A stretch of 64,000 bases of DNA from Helicoverpa zea (Eukaryota > Arthropoda > Insecta > Lepidoptera > Noctuidae), in the NCBI RefSeq assembly GCF_022581195.2, contig NC_061459.1, positions 2,852,001 to 2,916,000 on the forward strand, read 5' to 3'. Below the pieces are notes generated by a model, which saw nothing but the letters and a program-made list of their open reading frames with translations, was not told where the DNA came from and searched no databases. The position numbers and the translations under genes are program-made. This document shows, piece by piece, positions 1-11,300 of this stretch. Position 1 is the stretch's first letter, and every line of letters starts with the position of its first letter.

Positions 1-1990
1 CGTATTTCTTTTGGTGAAATTATTTCGATTATTTTTAAGCTTAATAATACGTAGTTGGTGCATAATACTATTATTATTAATTGACGAAAATTTTAGTTTT
101 TAAGGGCTTAAATCTTAGTTTCCATATTATCGTATTTGCCCTCTACCTGGACGACATATTCATTTAAGTAAGTTATGAAATTATGGTTGTAAATGAATTG
201 GTTCTTATGATCTTCAAAATTATATCGTAGGTGTTTTCATAAAAGATCTAAATTAGAAACTTGTTGAAGTTGTAAGGCTATTTATTTTAAACTGCAGCTC
301 TCAATCGGGGCATCTGAGGGTGCAAATTGTAGAGTATACTTCAGAAAGGCTTTTGAAGTAGGGGAGTAAATGAAGTAGAAAGGCAGGGCTATTAGTTAAT
401 TTTTAATTTTCAACTCTCAGTTATTGACAGGGTTTAATAAAAATAGTACAATCTACCTTTGTGGTACTCCTTACAGATGGTCAATGGTCTTGTGTAGACC
501 AATACTACATCGAAAGCCATGTAATGCAGGGAAATGTAAGTTAAGGGCTTTTGGAAATCGCTTTTAATGGGGCTGAAATAGATTTCGGGTGTAACATTGC
601 TAAAATCAACATTACTAACCTATGCATTAATTTAGTACATTTCTTTGGCTACATAAGTTTCACGAAGGACCGTAAGGAGTACTAAGGTACCTACTTTGTG
701 TTAGTAGATTGATCTTTTTCGGAATAGTTAGTACTTACTTGGGTTTATTAACTTATAATTGGATACAAAATTAATAATTATGTACCATTGATTTTGGTTA
801 CTAGGTCTACGTACGAATATTATTATTTTTTTTGTTTTTATTATAATGGCAATTAATAGTGGCAGCTTATAAATTGTAAAAAGTTGTCGAATAAGTCAAT
901 TGTTTGAGAAGGAAAACGGTTCCTTTGTTTCGAAAAGAGATTTTAGCTTCATAATCAAAATTATGTTCTCATCGTTTTTAATTGTAGTTTTGTAAGGCTC
1001 CAGAAAACTGGTTCTATGTAAAGTTTTAAATAAGTGTACTTTTGTCTATGATAGACTGTTTGCATGATGCAGAAATTATTTGGCATGGATACCTTTGTAC
1101 AGTCAAGTTTTGTGAATATTTGTTATGAGGGCAAGTTCGACTATTTAATTAAAACATTTAATGAATTGAAAATCGAATCCAAAAAATTGTATTAAATTGA
1201 TGACCACCTTATTATTGTGAAAATTCTGGTACGTATACAATTATTATGACGTTGCTTCCAAGTTTATAAACTTATGTGTTATTGATTGCCTTGAGAAAAT
1301 CATGTAATTTGATCAATAAAATTAATGTAAATAATAGTTGAATCTATCAGTTCTATAAACTTTGTATAACATAATGGTCTGCACTAACATTTCTTCATTA
1401 ATATTTAGAAACAATAAAAAATGTTGTATGATTCAAGCATAATAAAAAAAAACTTGTACATTAATTAATGAAATATTGATGTGAGCTATAAAGCAATGGT
1501 TATTTTATCATTAAAACTGTTTGCTTTGATTATTTACATTTTCAATTGCATTGCAAAAACTTTTCACACGGTTCTATAAATATTTATTTGTAATTATTGT
1601 TGAGTTCTTTTTAAATATGTACATCAAATATAAACAAAATAAAGTACATTGATAGCTTAAAATATTCGCTTTTTAAAATAATAAGTAAAAATAGAATGTG
1701 TGGACTGCTTGCAAGTGCTAAACATACCGAGAATACCAGTCTGTCATGTAACGTATGCTAAATAGGTTTTCGGCTATGACGCGTATGTTGTATACTTCGG
1801 CTGAAATGGTTTGTTGATAATGTTATGGAGTGTTTTAAAAAATCAGGATAGTATCTACATAATAAAGATGAGAATTCAAAAACAGCATTTTTTGCATTTT
1901 TTTTTCCCTAAGTTATACGAAAACATTTTGATAAATAAAGAAAAAACACTGAAAAGATTTTTTTTACCTTTTTATTAATTTAATTTCCAG
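1..1990 (+). other. Intron of an unidentified plus-strand gene
   Basis: AT-rich sequence with no open frame worth reporting. It ends in a good 3' splice site: a T-rich run followed by TTTCCAG at 1984-1990. I infer that it is the last intron of the gene whose terminal exon follows. Confidence 0.5.
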
Positions 1991-2151
1991 TTATCCCAGG
2001 CAGTCGCTACGAACCTGAGCCCGAAGAGCTAAGTTCTAGCAGTTTTAGTTCAGCCTCCCGCGCGTCTCTCGACCCTCCCTCGTCTCCAACTCCTAGCTGC
2101 GGGGGAGACAACCAGCTGCACTTCCCCGGAGACTCCAGCAGTTCCGTATAG
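1991..2151 (+). CDS. Terminal coding exon of an unidentified gene
   Basis: After the acceptor, two bases complete a split codon and 52 codons follow to a TAG at 2149-2151. The peptide begins IPGSRYEPEPEEL, continues with a Ser-rich stretch and a Pro/Ser stretch, and ends HFPGDSSSSV. The frame has a TAA just upstream of the acceptor, so the exon cannot simply extend left. GC content is far above the flanks, which supports coding use. The acidic, Ser/Pro-rich, low-complexity composition suggests a disordered C-terminal tail. I do not recognise the protein. Earlier exons lie outside the window. The opposite strand is also open here, but it is most likely a shadow. Confidence 0.55.
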
Positions 2152-4137
2152 AAGGACCAGGGTATTGTGGGGAAAATATTTCGATGTGGCACGTGTCATT
2201 TGTTCCGAAAATCCATGAATTATTAGGTTAGTGCAGATTAATCCACCTGCGAATAATTTTGGCATACATGCAACAAATGTAATTATGTCTGTTAATGGCT
2301 TCATTATTTTCATTTCACGAAAGCGGGTGAGCTACGCTTTTGTATATAAATGTATACACGTATTTTCTTCGTCTCTTCCATTACTGAGTGTTCCTGAGCT
2401 TAGGCATACAAAGACAACATGAGCAAACTTTCACAAGTATGGCTTGCCCGCTTTCGTCAAATACACGACCCTGGTTAATTTTGTGAGTTACTTTCCGATT
2501 CTCTTCGATCAATGATATAAGTCATGGGCCACACTAAATATTTTGTCCACATATTGCAAGTAGGTATATTTGAATAAGGAATTAGGGACCGATAGGAAGG
2601 TAGCACTTCATTAATTCGAATGTCATTGGTTGGTGCTTCGTTGTGCATTTGTTTTATTGTTAAGTCTCAATTCAACGTGTCACACATCTGTGTCGGTAAG
2701 GTACTTGCGGTCAATATTTGAAGTAGACCTTATTTGTAAAAAAACAAAAGCATAACGAGCACTCATGTAGAAATGCATAGAGGTATGATAAAAATAATCT
2801 TGCACTTTACACTACTTGAACTTTGAATGAATAAAGATTTCAATGGCTCTACAGATTTTTATACTGACTACAGATATTATAATTCAAATTTTAAAATCAA
2901 GACACAAAGCTTGACAACATCGATAATCGAGTGTTCGAATATTTTTATATAGTTGGTCCTAACTGTGAGCGCTATTATCGACTTTATACCTTTAAAATAA
3001 GGTTGATATTCGTGAACACGATTAGTGTGGTAAGTTGTTGACAATATATAGGTTTGTTTGCGAGATTATGAATAGAGAATTTAGATTGGCGTACGAGTGC
3101 TAGAAAAGGGAATCGAGGAGATATGTATACCTAAATATAATTTAATAATCACAAAGCTATAGCAATTAATAATGATCTTCATACTTAAATCGATATGTTA
3201 TTTATATTATTAATGTTTGATGTAATTTAGAGTTAAGTTTCAACTTTTCACACTTAATGTTAGTTTTTAAGTGTAGTTGTCTGAATGTATCAGTTTTTGA
3301 AGTACATTTTAGTGAATGATAGAACTTTTTTATATGCTTCTTTTGACATTGTGTACAAACACCATTGTTTATGGAAGTATACCATCCACATTTTATATTA
3401 TCAATAGACTGTATTTATATCAAGTTTTGTTATTCGTGCTGTTGAAGGTTATATAGAAAATTGTAGCTGCACAATGGGAAAAAATATTCCTGCTCAGATT
3501 ACTATTTTTTCTTTGATTGAGCTACAATTTTCATCTTCAACGAAACGTTAAAAAAATATGTATTTTCACATTTTTGATCGTGTGATTCAATATTTGCATT
3601 TGTTTACCGTAACTGTGATATATAGAAATTATGGAGCTTGCGTAGGGTAACCATTCGAAAATCTGTTATGAGTTAAACAACTCGACACACTCGCTTAATT
3701 TGTTATTCATTTTGTTATTTATACATTCCATAGATCTTAATATAAATTAGATTTGCCAGCCAGTTAACTAAGCAGAGGCTATTTTATGATACTTTAATTG
3801 AGAGAGAAACAAAAAGAGAGATGGAGATATAAAGGCAAAAAACTGTAAAACTTAGAAATCTTTGGTGTTTTATTTTAGATTACCTATGTGATCTGGCTAT
3901 CGACTGGCAAGTCGAGTTTATATGAAGAATTATTATTTGAAATAGTTTGACGACATTGGGAAGTTAATTCTTCAAAGAGTTATCCCAACTTAACCCATCA
4001 CTACAAAACCTACGTGACATATCGCATTAGTAGGGACAGAAGCTTCCGTCAAACGTCTTCCTTATTTATTGATTTCCATGGCAACAAAAACTTTCCATTC
4101 GGCTGTATGGACGGGTAACTGTATTTATTTTATTTAT
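2152..4137 (+). other. Probable 3' UTR, then non-coding sequence
   Basis: The stretch after the stop codon is AT-rich and has no convincing exon. The first AATAAA on the plus strand that I see is at 2830-2835, a plausible polyadenylation signal giving a 3' UTR of about 0.7 kb. I see no feature between 2840 and 4137. Confidence 0.3.
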
Positions 4138-4321
4138 ACCGTTTTGATACTGTGTTCAAAATAGAATATCCATTCGTAAAAGAAAAGTAACAATCAAAAA
4201 CCAACCTTATAGCGAATGCATAAAGTTGAAATTCAAATAACAGAATGTTTATCAATATTTTAGGTACACAATACATGGACTTGAAGGTTCTTGATTGAAA
4301 CGAATAAAGTATCAAAACGGT
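4138..4321. mobile_element. Candidate small MITE with about 20-bp inverted ends
   Basis: The left end reads ACCGTTTTGATACTGTGTTC. The reverse complement of the right end reads ACCGTTTTGATACTTTATTC, so 18 of 20 bases agree. The 184-bp interior is AT-rich and non-coding. I could not settle a target-site duplication. The two ends could match by chance, but the length makes that unlikely. Confidence 0.4.
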
Positions 4322-5321
4322 TTTTGTATGACGTTGATTTTGAAATAGGTTCTGATATCAAAATATAAAAAAAAGTATAAGTTTATCAGAACCACGAGCG
4401 AGTGTATTATTTATTGCTAATTGTAAATAAAACATTTAAATTCTAATTGGATAATGTTAACATTATTTGGCTTTCAATTATTAACCTTTTGGATAGAAAT
4501 GATTATGAAGATAACATTATTAGTACTTATCTATTTATATTGCTGGTTATTCTAGTTGTGTAGTCATTTGGGATTTAATTCAATCCAGCTGAATTATCTA
4601 TGGATATGCTGTGACTGAGACACCGAATTTGCTAATAGATAATTTCACAGACAGAATTACCAGTAAAGGTTATTCAAATATTCAAAAATATTTACCTGGT
4701 AGATTAGATTTTTGCTCATTCATTTTGGCTTCTAATTAATCTCCTACAAAGTTATAATTTTATTGAGACGACACTTCTTGTTCGGGTCCATAGATATTCC
4801 AGCTGTGTTATATAAATATTTATGTATGATAGCTTAATTGGTAGGTCGAAATAAAAGATTTTTATAAAGAAAAATTACGAATGTGTGCATGATTATATGG
4901 AACTCCCAAAAATTTGACTGACGTAGTATGTTTTGGATTCAAACCGATTAGATTTTCTACAAAGAAAATTCTTGAGGAGTAAAATGTAATGTTTGTGATT
5001 ATTTTCTCGATACCTACAACATAGGAGTTAGAAAGATAGCTAGTTGTTTTTTTTTTGTTTTATAGCTGCCTAGATACTTGCATATACAATTATACTTACC
5101 ATATACATTGTATTTTAGTTACATTTTTTTACTGAATTTGTGGTCACATTAGAAAGTAATCGTGACTTAGTTTTTAGATGACTTTTGCAAACTATGTTTT
5201 TGTGTTCATGATTCTTTAATTAAAACTTGACGAGATTAGCTCAAGTTACCATAACAATGTGATAGATTTTTAAATTCCATAGATGTTTTAGACCAACCAC
5301 ATTATAAAGTACCTACTACTA
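4322..5321. other. Non-coding, nothing recognised
   Basis: AT-rich sequence with no long open frame, RNA gene or repeat that I can identify. Confidence 0.4.
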
Positions 5322-5430
5322 CTACTGTTACAGCCTTTTTATCGTCCCACTGCTGGGCACAGGACTCTTCTCACACGGAGAAGGATTAATCATTAATCAC
5401 CACGCTTGCTCAATGCGGGTTGGTGACTAC
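5322..5430 (+). repeat. Dispersed lepidopteran repeat fragment (GCTGGGCACAGG family)
   Basis: It contains CCACTGCTGGGCACAGG, then a CACACGGAGAAGGATT block, then ATCACCACGCTTGCTCAATG and GCGGGTTGGTGAC. This order is common in lepidopteran genomes. A shorter, more diverged relative lies at 54155-54240. The fragment stops exactly at the 231-bp MITE, so the MITE may have landed in it. Confidence 0.55.
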
Positions 5431-5661
5431 TATAGTTCGGCCATTCAGAGAATGCGTTCCTGACACGTCGCGATTGAACTGACGACGTAATAACATTCAT
5501 TGATTATTGATATAATAATGTTGTTTTAATGCTCCTCAATTGTTAAAACGGTAAACAACCAGCAAAAATATTTTTATCGTAACTGCAACGCCATTGCAAA
5601 GTTACGTCGTCAGTTCAATCGCGACGTGTCAGGAACGCATTCTCTGAATGGCCGAACTATA
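5431..5661 (-). mobile_element. 231-bp MITE family, copy 1 (inverted)
   Basis: The ends are long inverted repeats: TATAGTTCGGCCATTCAGAG at the left and its reverse complement at the right, continuing through a TGACGACGTAA block at the inner edge of each arm. Outer TATA suggests a TA target-site duplication, as in Tc1/mariner-type elements. The interior is the reverse complement of copies 2 and 3 at 24029 and 25100, and all three are 231 bp by my count. There is no coding capacity, so it must have been moved by a transposase encoded elsewhere. Confidence 0.85.
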
Positions 5662-6682
5662 CTACATTATAATGTGAAGGGCGTAACGGCATTAAAAGAA
5701 AACATTGGTTACATAAGCCGTTTTTAACTCGTGATGGTAGATTCGGTTACTTCACAATTATTTTCCTAATTCCTACGCAAATGTTTGTGGTACAAGGATG
5801 TTCATAAAAGTTAAGGTACAGTTAGATTCGTATGTGTAAAATCAATAAAAAATATGCTTGCATTTTTAGGTTGAAATAAGTTGTTGTCATTTACTATGTT
5901 TTTTTTTGTAAATTCATAATTATAAACGCATCTGACTGTACCTTACAGAAATAAAGTAAGTTTTTGGTGAAAATATTTTGTTTGCTATCGGTACTAAGTT
6001 TTATTTTCAGGCCATAAAGAAGTAGTCAGTACTGTAAAGTTTATTGTAAGTATTTGGTAAACACGGTTATATGAAAACGTGTCAAAAATATTTTTTCAAA
6101 TTATTCAATAGGAATTTGTATGCATAGTGTAAATTAAAACTATTGTTGCTGGGAGGACGACATTTTCTAAAATTGGTGCTGTTGAATGAAAATATCCGAC
6201 TTTGTATACTATACTTTCAGCAAGTCTTTCCTTGAGCCAGTCGCATATTAGAATTATAAGTAATCCATTGGCAAAGCCTCCAATAATTAGACATTCTAAA
6301 GTACATACATACTAAGGATATACTATTACCTCTATATCACAGATGTGAATCAATATTAGAAAATGTATTCCTTCCAGTGGCAAGTCTAAAATCAATGTAA
6401 AAATTGCCAAAATTTAAAAAATTGAGAGAGTTCACTGAGCAAAAGCGAAGCGAAAAGAAAAGCGAATGTTTTTGGGAGCGAATCATTGTGATGGTTGGAT
6501 GTGATAAGGCTATAAGTTACGTTAGCCGTAGAATATTTTCAAATGTAAGCTAAATTCCTATATTTTATTAAGACAATTAGCATGTAACAGTTTACGTTTG
6601 TAAGACATGAATACCAATAAATTGAATTCTCAAATATATTATTGTTTGATTTTTCCAAATTTTTACGATGTGGAGGTATTTT
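5662..6682. other. Non-coding, nothing recognised
   Basis: AT-rich sequence between two repeats, with no exon, RNA gene or further repeat that I can support. Confidence 0.4.
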
Positions 6683-7244
6683 TAGGGTTCCGTAGCCAAA
6701 ATGGCAAAAACGGAACCCTTATAGTTTCGTCATGTCCGTCTGTCCGTCTGTCCGTCTGTCACAGCCGATTTACTCGGAAACTATAAGTACTACAGTGATG
6801 AAATTTGATGGGAATATGTGTTGTATGAACCGCTACAAAAATATGACACTAAATAGTAAAAAAAAGAATTGGGGGTGGGGCCCCCCATACATGTAACTGA
6901 GGGATGAAATTTTTTTTTTCGATGTACCTACATACCCGTGTGGGGTATCAATGGAAATGTCTTTTAAAATGATATAAAGTTTTCTAAAAAACATTTTTCT
7001 TAAAGTGAACGGTTTTTGAGATATCAGCTCTCAAAGTCGTAAAAAGTATGTCCCCCCCCCTCTATTTTTATAACTACGGGGTATAAAATTCTAAAAAAAA
7101 TAGAGGTGATGCATGCTAATTAACTCTTTCAACGATTTTTGGTTTGATCAAAGTATCTCTTATAGTTTTTGAGATAGGTTGATTTAACTGTAATTTACGG
7201 AACCCTTCGTGCACGAGTCCGACTCGCACTTGGCCGGTTTTTTT
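6683..7244 (+). repeat. Dispersed lepidopteran repeat with GTCCGTCT microsatellite
   Basis: It opens with TAGGGTTCCGTAGCC facing its inverse AACGGAACCCT about 20 bp later, a short terminal hairpin. A run of GTCCGTCT units follows at about 6735-6760. It ends in GACTCGCACTTGGCCGG plus a T tract. This end is very common in lepidopteran genomes. A 5'-side part of the same element is present in reverse at 19055-19389. Class is uncertain; the T-rich end would fit a non-LTR or SINE-like origin. Confidence 0.7.
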
Positions 7245-8033
7245 ACATAACAAAATTGGCACATGTGTGGGTGAAAAACAGAATCAAAGAAATATTTATT
7301 TTGTGTATAATGCATTTATATTATATTCTTAATCCATAAAACAAAACAAAGTATTAAGGCACCAGTCTCAAGTATTAAATTAAACGTTTTAAATATTACG
7401 TAAAATGATAAAAAATATATGAAAGTACAATTGCTTAATCTACAATGTTGGAATGTAAGTACATAAAAATACTGATATTCGGAATAATTGACTTATTTCA
7501 GGTCGAAATATTTATAAAATATTAAAAGTACTTAAAATTGATTCAGAACGTGTCTCTATACATAAATTTATTTCTATTAACTATTACTATTCTAAAATCC
7601 CTGGGGCGTGGACGGAATTAATCCGGTATTCTTACATTTAAAATTACTTATTTAAGTACATTCATAACTTGCGGTAACATTAAATTTTATTTAAATTGAT
7701 AAAGTATACATTTTTATAAAGATTCTTTAACAAAGAGATTCCTGATAAAGTAATTTGGTACATATAACAAAAATATAACATTTGATCATTTCGATTTCTT
7801 AATAAGTATAATAACACTACATTATGGACGGAATCTATGTTTCTATAGATTCTTGAGCTGCTAACATACAAAAAAAAAAAAAATATATAATACTTGATTT
7901 CAATTAACAAAAAAAAAAAAACATGTATGACCTGTGCAAAACGCATAAAGCTATCTCACATTTTCGATCAACATCGAGCATTTTGCACAGACCAAGACAT
8001 AAAAAAAAAACAACAAAAAACCTACTCCGCATG
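7245..8033 (-). other. Probable 3' UTR and downstream flank of the TRAF6 gene
   Basis: AT-rich, with several minus-strand AATAAA signals (for example at 7686-7691 and 7295-7300) downstream of the TRAF6 stop. Open frames at 7680-8180 are low-complexity and overlap the terminal exon in other frames, so I treat them as chance. Confidence 0.35.
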
Positions 8034-8361
8034 TCATACACACTTGATACCTACCCTTACAATAAGCACATCATCTTTAACAAATCCATTTCTAATCACA
8101 TCACTGACTACCGCATATTCCGTGTAGCCAAAACCTCTCATACAAATCTCCGCAGTCGGTTTCCTAAAAGCTATGAGTGAAGAGTTGGACATCATTGTGT
8201 CTTTCTGAGATAATTCAGGGTTATACTGGTTTATCATTGCGAAGGAAATGCGACCGTTGAAAGGCCAGTCGAGACAGTCGTCGTTTTCAGTTTTCATGAG
8301 GTGCACGTGAAGAGCGAAACAGTGACGGTTCATAGGTGATATGTTGAGGCGGACGCAGAAT
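8034..8361 (-). CDS. Traf6: TRAF6 exon 7 (MATH C-terminal part, stop)
   Basis: Reads [18 protein letters not shown] through the rest of the MATH fold, including [15 protein letters not shown] and [12 protein letters not shown], and stops at TGA (8036-8034). Acceptor TTTACAG at 8362 onward. Confidence 0.92.
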
Positions 8362-11300
8362 CTGTAAATCAACAACAAAAACTTCGATTAAAACTGTACA
8401 ATATGGTCTTGATACTTGTGTGTGTATAAGTTTTAAAGCTGTGAATAAAAAAATATAAGCTTAATTATGAGAATTTTTCATTACAAAAGACGACTATTTT
8501 TGCAATTGTTAGTTTTAAATTTAAAATGCGTAAAACTAATAATTTATGTAACATAGGCAGACTCTCCATGAAAAACATTAGTTCTCAGCTACATCTGGTG
8601 ATTATGGAAGCCGTCCCCAACATAGTTGGTAAAATGCTAGGCAGATGAGATGATTTAAATTTTTGCTGTTGCATGCAGACAAAACTAAATAAAAACCAAA
8701 CTTACCTATAACCATTAGGCGAAGTATAAAACCCGGGGCTATACAACATCTTATAAGGATCCTTCAACATAGCATCGAGCCTCGCTTTAAAGCTATCAAT
8801 CTTCCACACGTAGTTTCCCATACAATATCGCAGTAACATATCATTGTTCTGTTTCATCTTAGCTATGGTGAAGGCAGACAGCTGTTTAGACATGTTAGCT
8901 ATGACTATGTCTTGTTCGCGGTTTCTCTGCTCTAGAACCACTACTCTTTCGTATAGTGCTCTGAAAAGAAAGTTAATAAATAGCGTAAGGTATATTGTAC
9001 ATGACGTGGTTGCAATAAAAGTTGGCTGGTATCGTTGCCGCTCGTCGGGGAAGGCGTCCACACCACCACACAATTAGGTACCACAAGAAGTAAAATGCCG
9101 AAATTATCCTGTCTCATTTAAGCTAGTTTCTTTCTTGACAGTCTATAATATACATAGACGCATGCAGTGGCGTAGCGTGGGTATCTGCCGCCCGGGGCAG
9201 TTGTCGATTTTGCCGCCCCTTCCCGTGTATTTTTTTTAACAAGTGTTACTGGCCGTTTGTCATTTTTAACCGACTTCAAAAAAAGGGATTCTTTTTTTGT
9301 ATCGACGTTAAAAATCATCAAATGGCCCTTCCCGCTGTGGGTTAGCAGCGGTGAGGAAGTGTCAGACTCTTACTGACTAAAAACCGTCGTGTTCCGTCAA
9401 AGGCCTTTTATGTTCCAGAACCGCGGTAACTCTTTCGAACAACCCGCAACTAGCCGCAGTAGACTTTTCTTTTATATCTTTGTTACTAGATTTCTTAAAG
9501 GTTTTAAAATTCTTTTAGGTACGCAGGCTAGCGAAGTAGGTACCTATAAGTATATATGAAATTGAAATAATTTAAGAAGCGGGGCTACTTTAAACTGTTT
9601 AACAAATTAATTTAATTTACGGCACTAACACTTAAACTAGTTTCCATGGAACTATACCTAAGCGTGAAATTTGGCTTGTATCTAGGTAGGTATTGCTTAT
9701 AGCATTTAAGTTTATCTAAATTAGCACTCTGCTAAACGCATGTCGGCAGTTGTGTAGGTAAGCAAATGCAAATAAAGAAAAACTTGCTTATGTAGTTTCC
9801 AAATGCGCGAGCGAAGCGAGCGCGAAATTTTTATCGGACTTAAAACAAAAATTACGTAAAATTTAGCCCAAACGTACTTAACTTTTTGTTTGTTGACAGA
9901 TGCAAAAATATGGGCATGCCGTTTTTGAATACGCGAGCGAAGCGAGCGCGAAATTTTTATCGGACTTAAAACAAAAATGACGTAAAATTAAGCCCAAAAG
10001 TACTTAACGTTTTGTTTGTTGACAAATGCAAAAATAAGGGCCATAATATAGCTTCTGAATACGCGAGCGAAGCGAGCGTGAAATTTTTATCGGACTTAAA
10101 CCAAATATTACGTAAAATTTGGCCCAAGCGTACTTAACTTTTTGTTTGTTGACAAATGCAAAATTAAGCGCATACAGTTTCTGAATACGCGAGCGAAGCG
10201 AGCGCGAAATTTTAATTATTTTTTATTTAAGACTCAAATCCAAAATTACGTAAAATGTAGTGTCACGTGTGTTTTAAGTACCAAATTTTAACAATAATTA
10301 ATTTTAAAAATTTATTTAAGTGTAAAAAGTTTTAACTTTCTTGTTTAATGTTTTGTTATTGTTAGACAGTTTTATGTAGCGGCGCAGATACTAGTTGCGA
10401 ACATTTTTTTTTTTAATTGGGTAAATTTTGCCGCCCCCTAAAAGCTGCCGCACGGGGAATTTGTCCCCCCTGCCCTTCCCCACGCTACGCCACTGGATGC
10501 ATGTTTCAGGGTGTGTTATTCCAGTTACCAGACACACAAAAACAGGGGCAGCAGGTTCCAGTTGCTGTACAGATGAAGGCATTGAGACCTTGCACTGTAA
10601 ATTCGTCCCCTCGTCCGCTCCCTGACTTGGACCTAGGTAGTATTAATTCTCTTCAACGGAAGAATAAATCCTCTGCTCAAAATTACCTTATAAGAGCACT
10701 AGTGTTATTAAGCGGCGCAGACGCAGCTTGGTTGCCGTCCTTGTCAGGCGCCTCCCACAGTGTCATAGCTTCCTGTTCTTTAGCGTCGATGCTCGCGTTC
10801 GACATGTCGTTGTTGATCTTCATTTCTGAGTATGCATTCATTAGGAGCTGGAAGTGGATGAATAATATTGATTGGTTCTCTAATATATGGAAGATAAGGT
10901 AAATTTTAATGTAAGTATATTTGCTTGTGTAGCAGTGGTGAATTAAATGCCCAAAGTATTCATAATCTCTTGTATACTGTGTCTAAGCAAGGCTGCTAAA
11001 TGAGGGTTAAACCTGCAGTTACGACTTATTTGAACGCTTTCCTATACAGATAGCAAATAGATAAATCAGAAATGAATGGCCTGGGCCAAAATTATTGTAT
11101 TTTTCTGAAAGACAAAACAGAACAAAAAATATGATTTTGTCTGTTACATCACTGATTGAATATGTGTTCAACACGCCTTTTGATGTCAAAATAAGTTTTT
11201 ATACATCTCTTTTAGAAACAATTATTAAACAGATTACCTACACTCATATGTTTCTGCACATCAGTTTGAACATGTTGGTTCATCTCCTCTTGGCTATCGA

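Noticed and set aside
10417..10902. 161-codon plus-strand open frame
   Set aside because: It spans the end of the hAT element and the antisense of TRAF6 exon 5, so it is a shadow.
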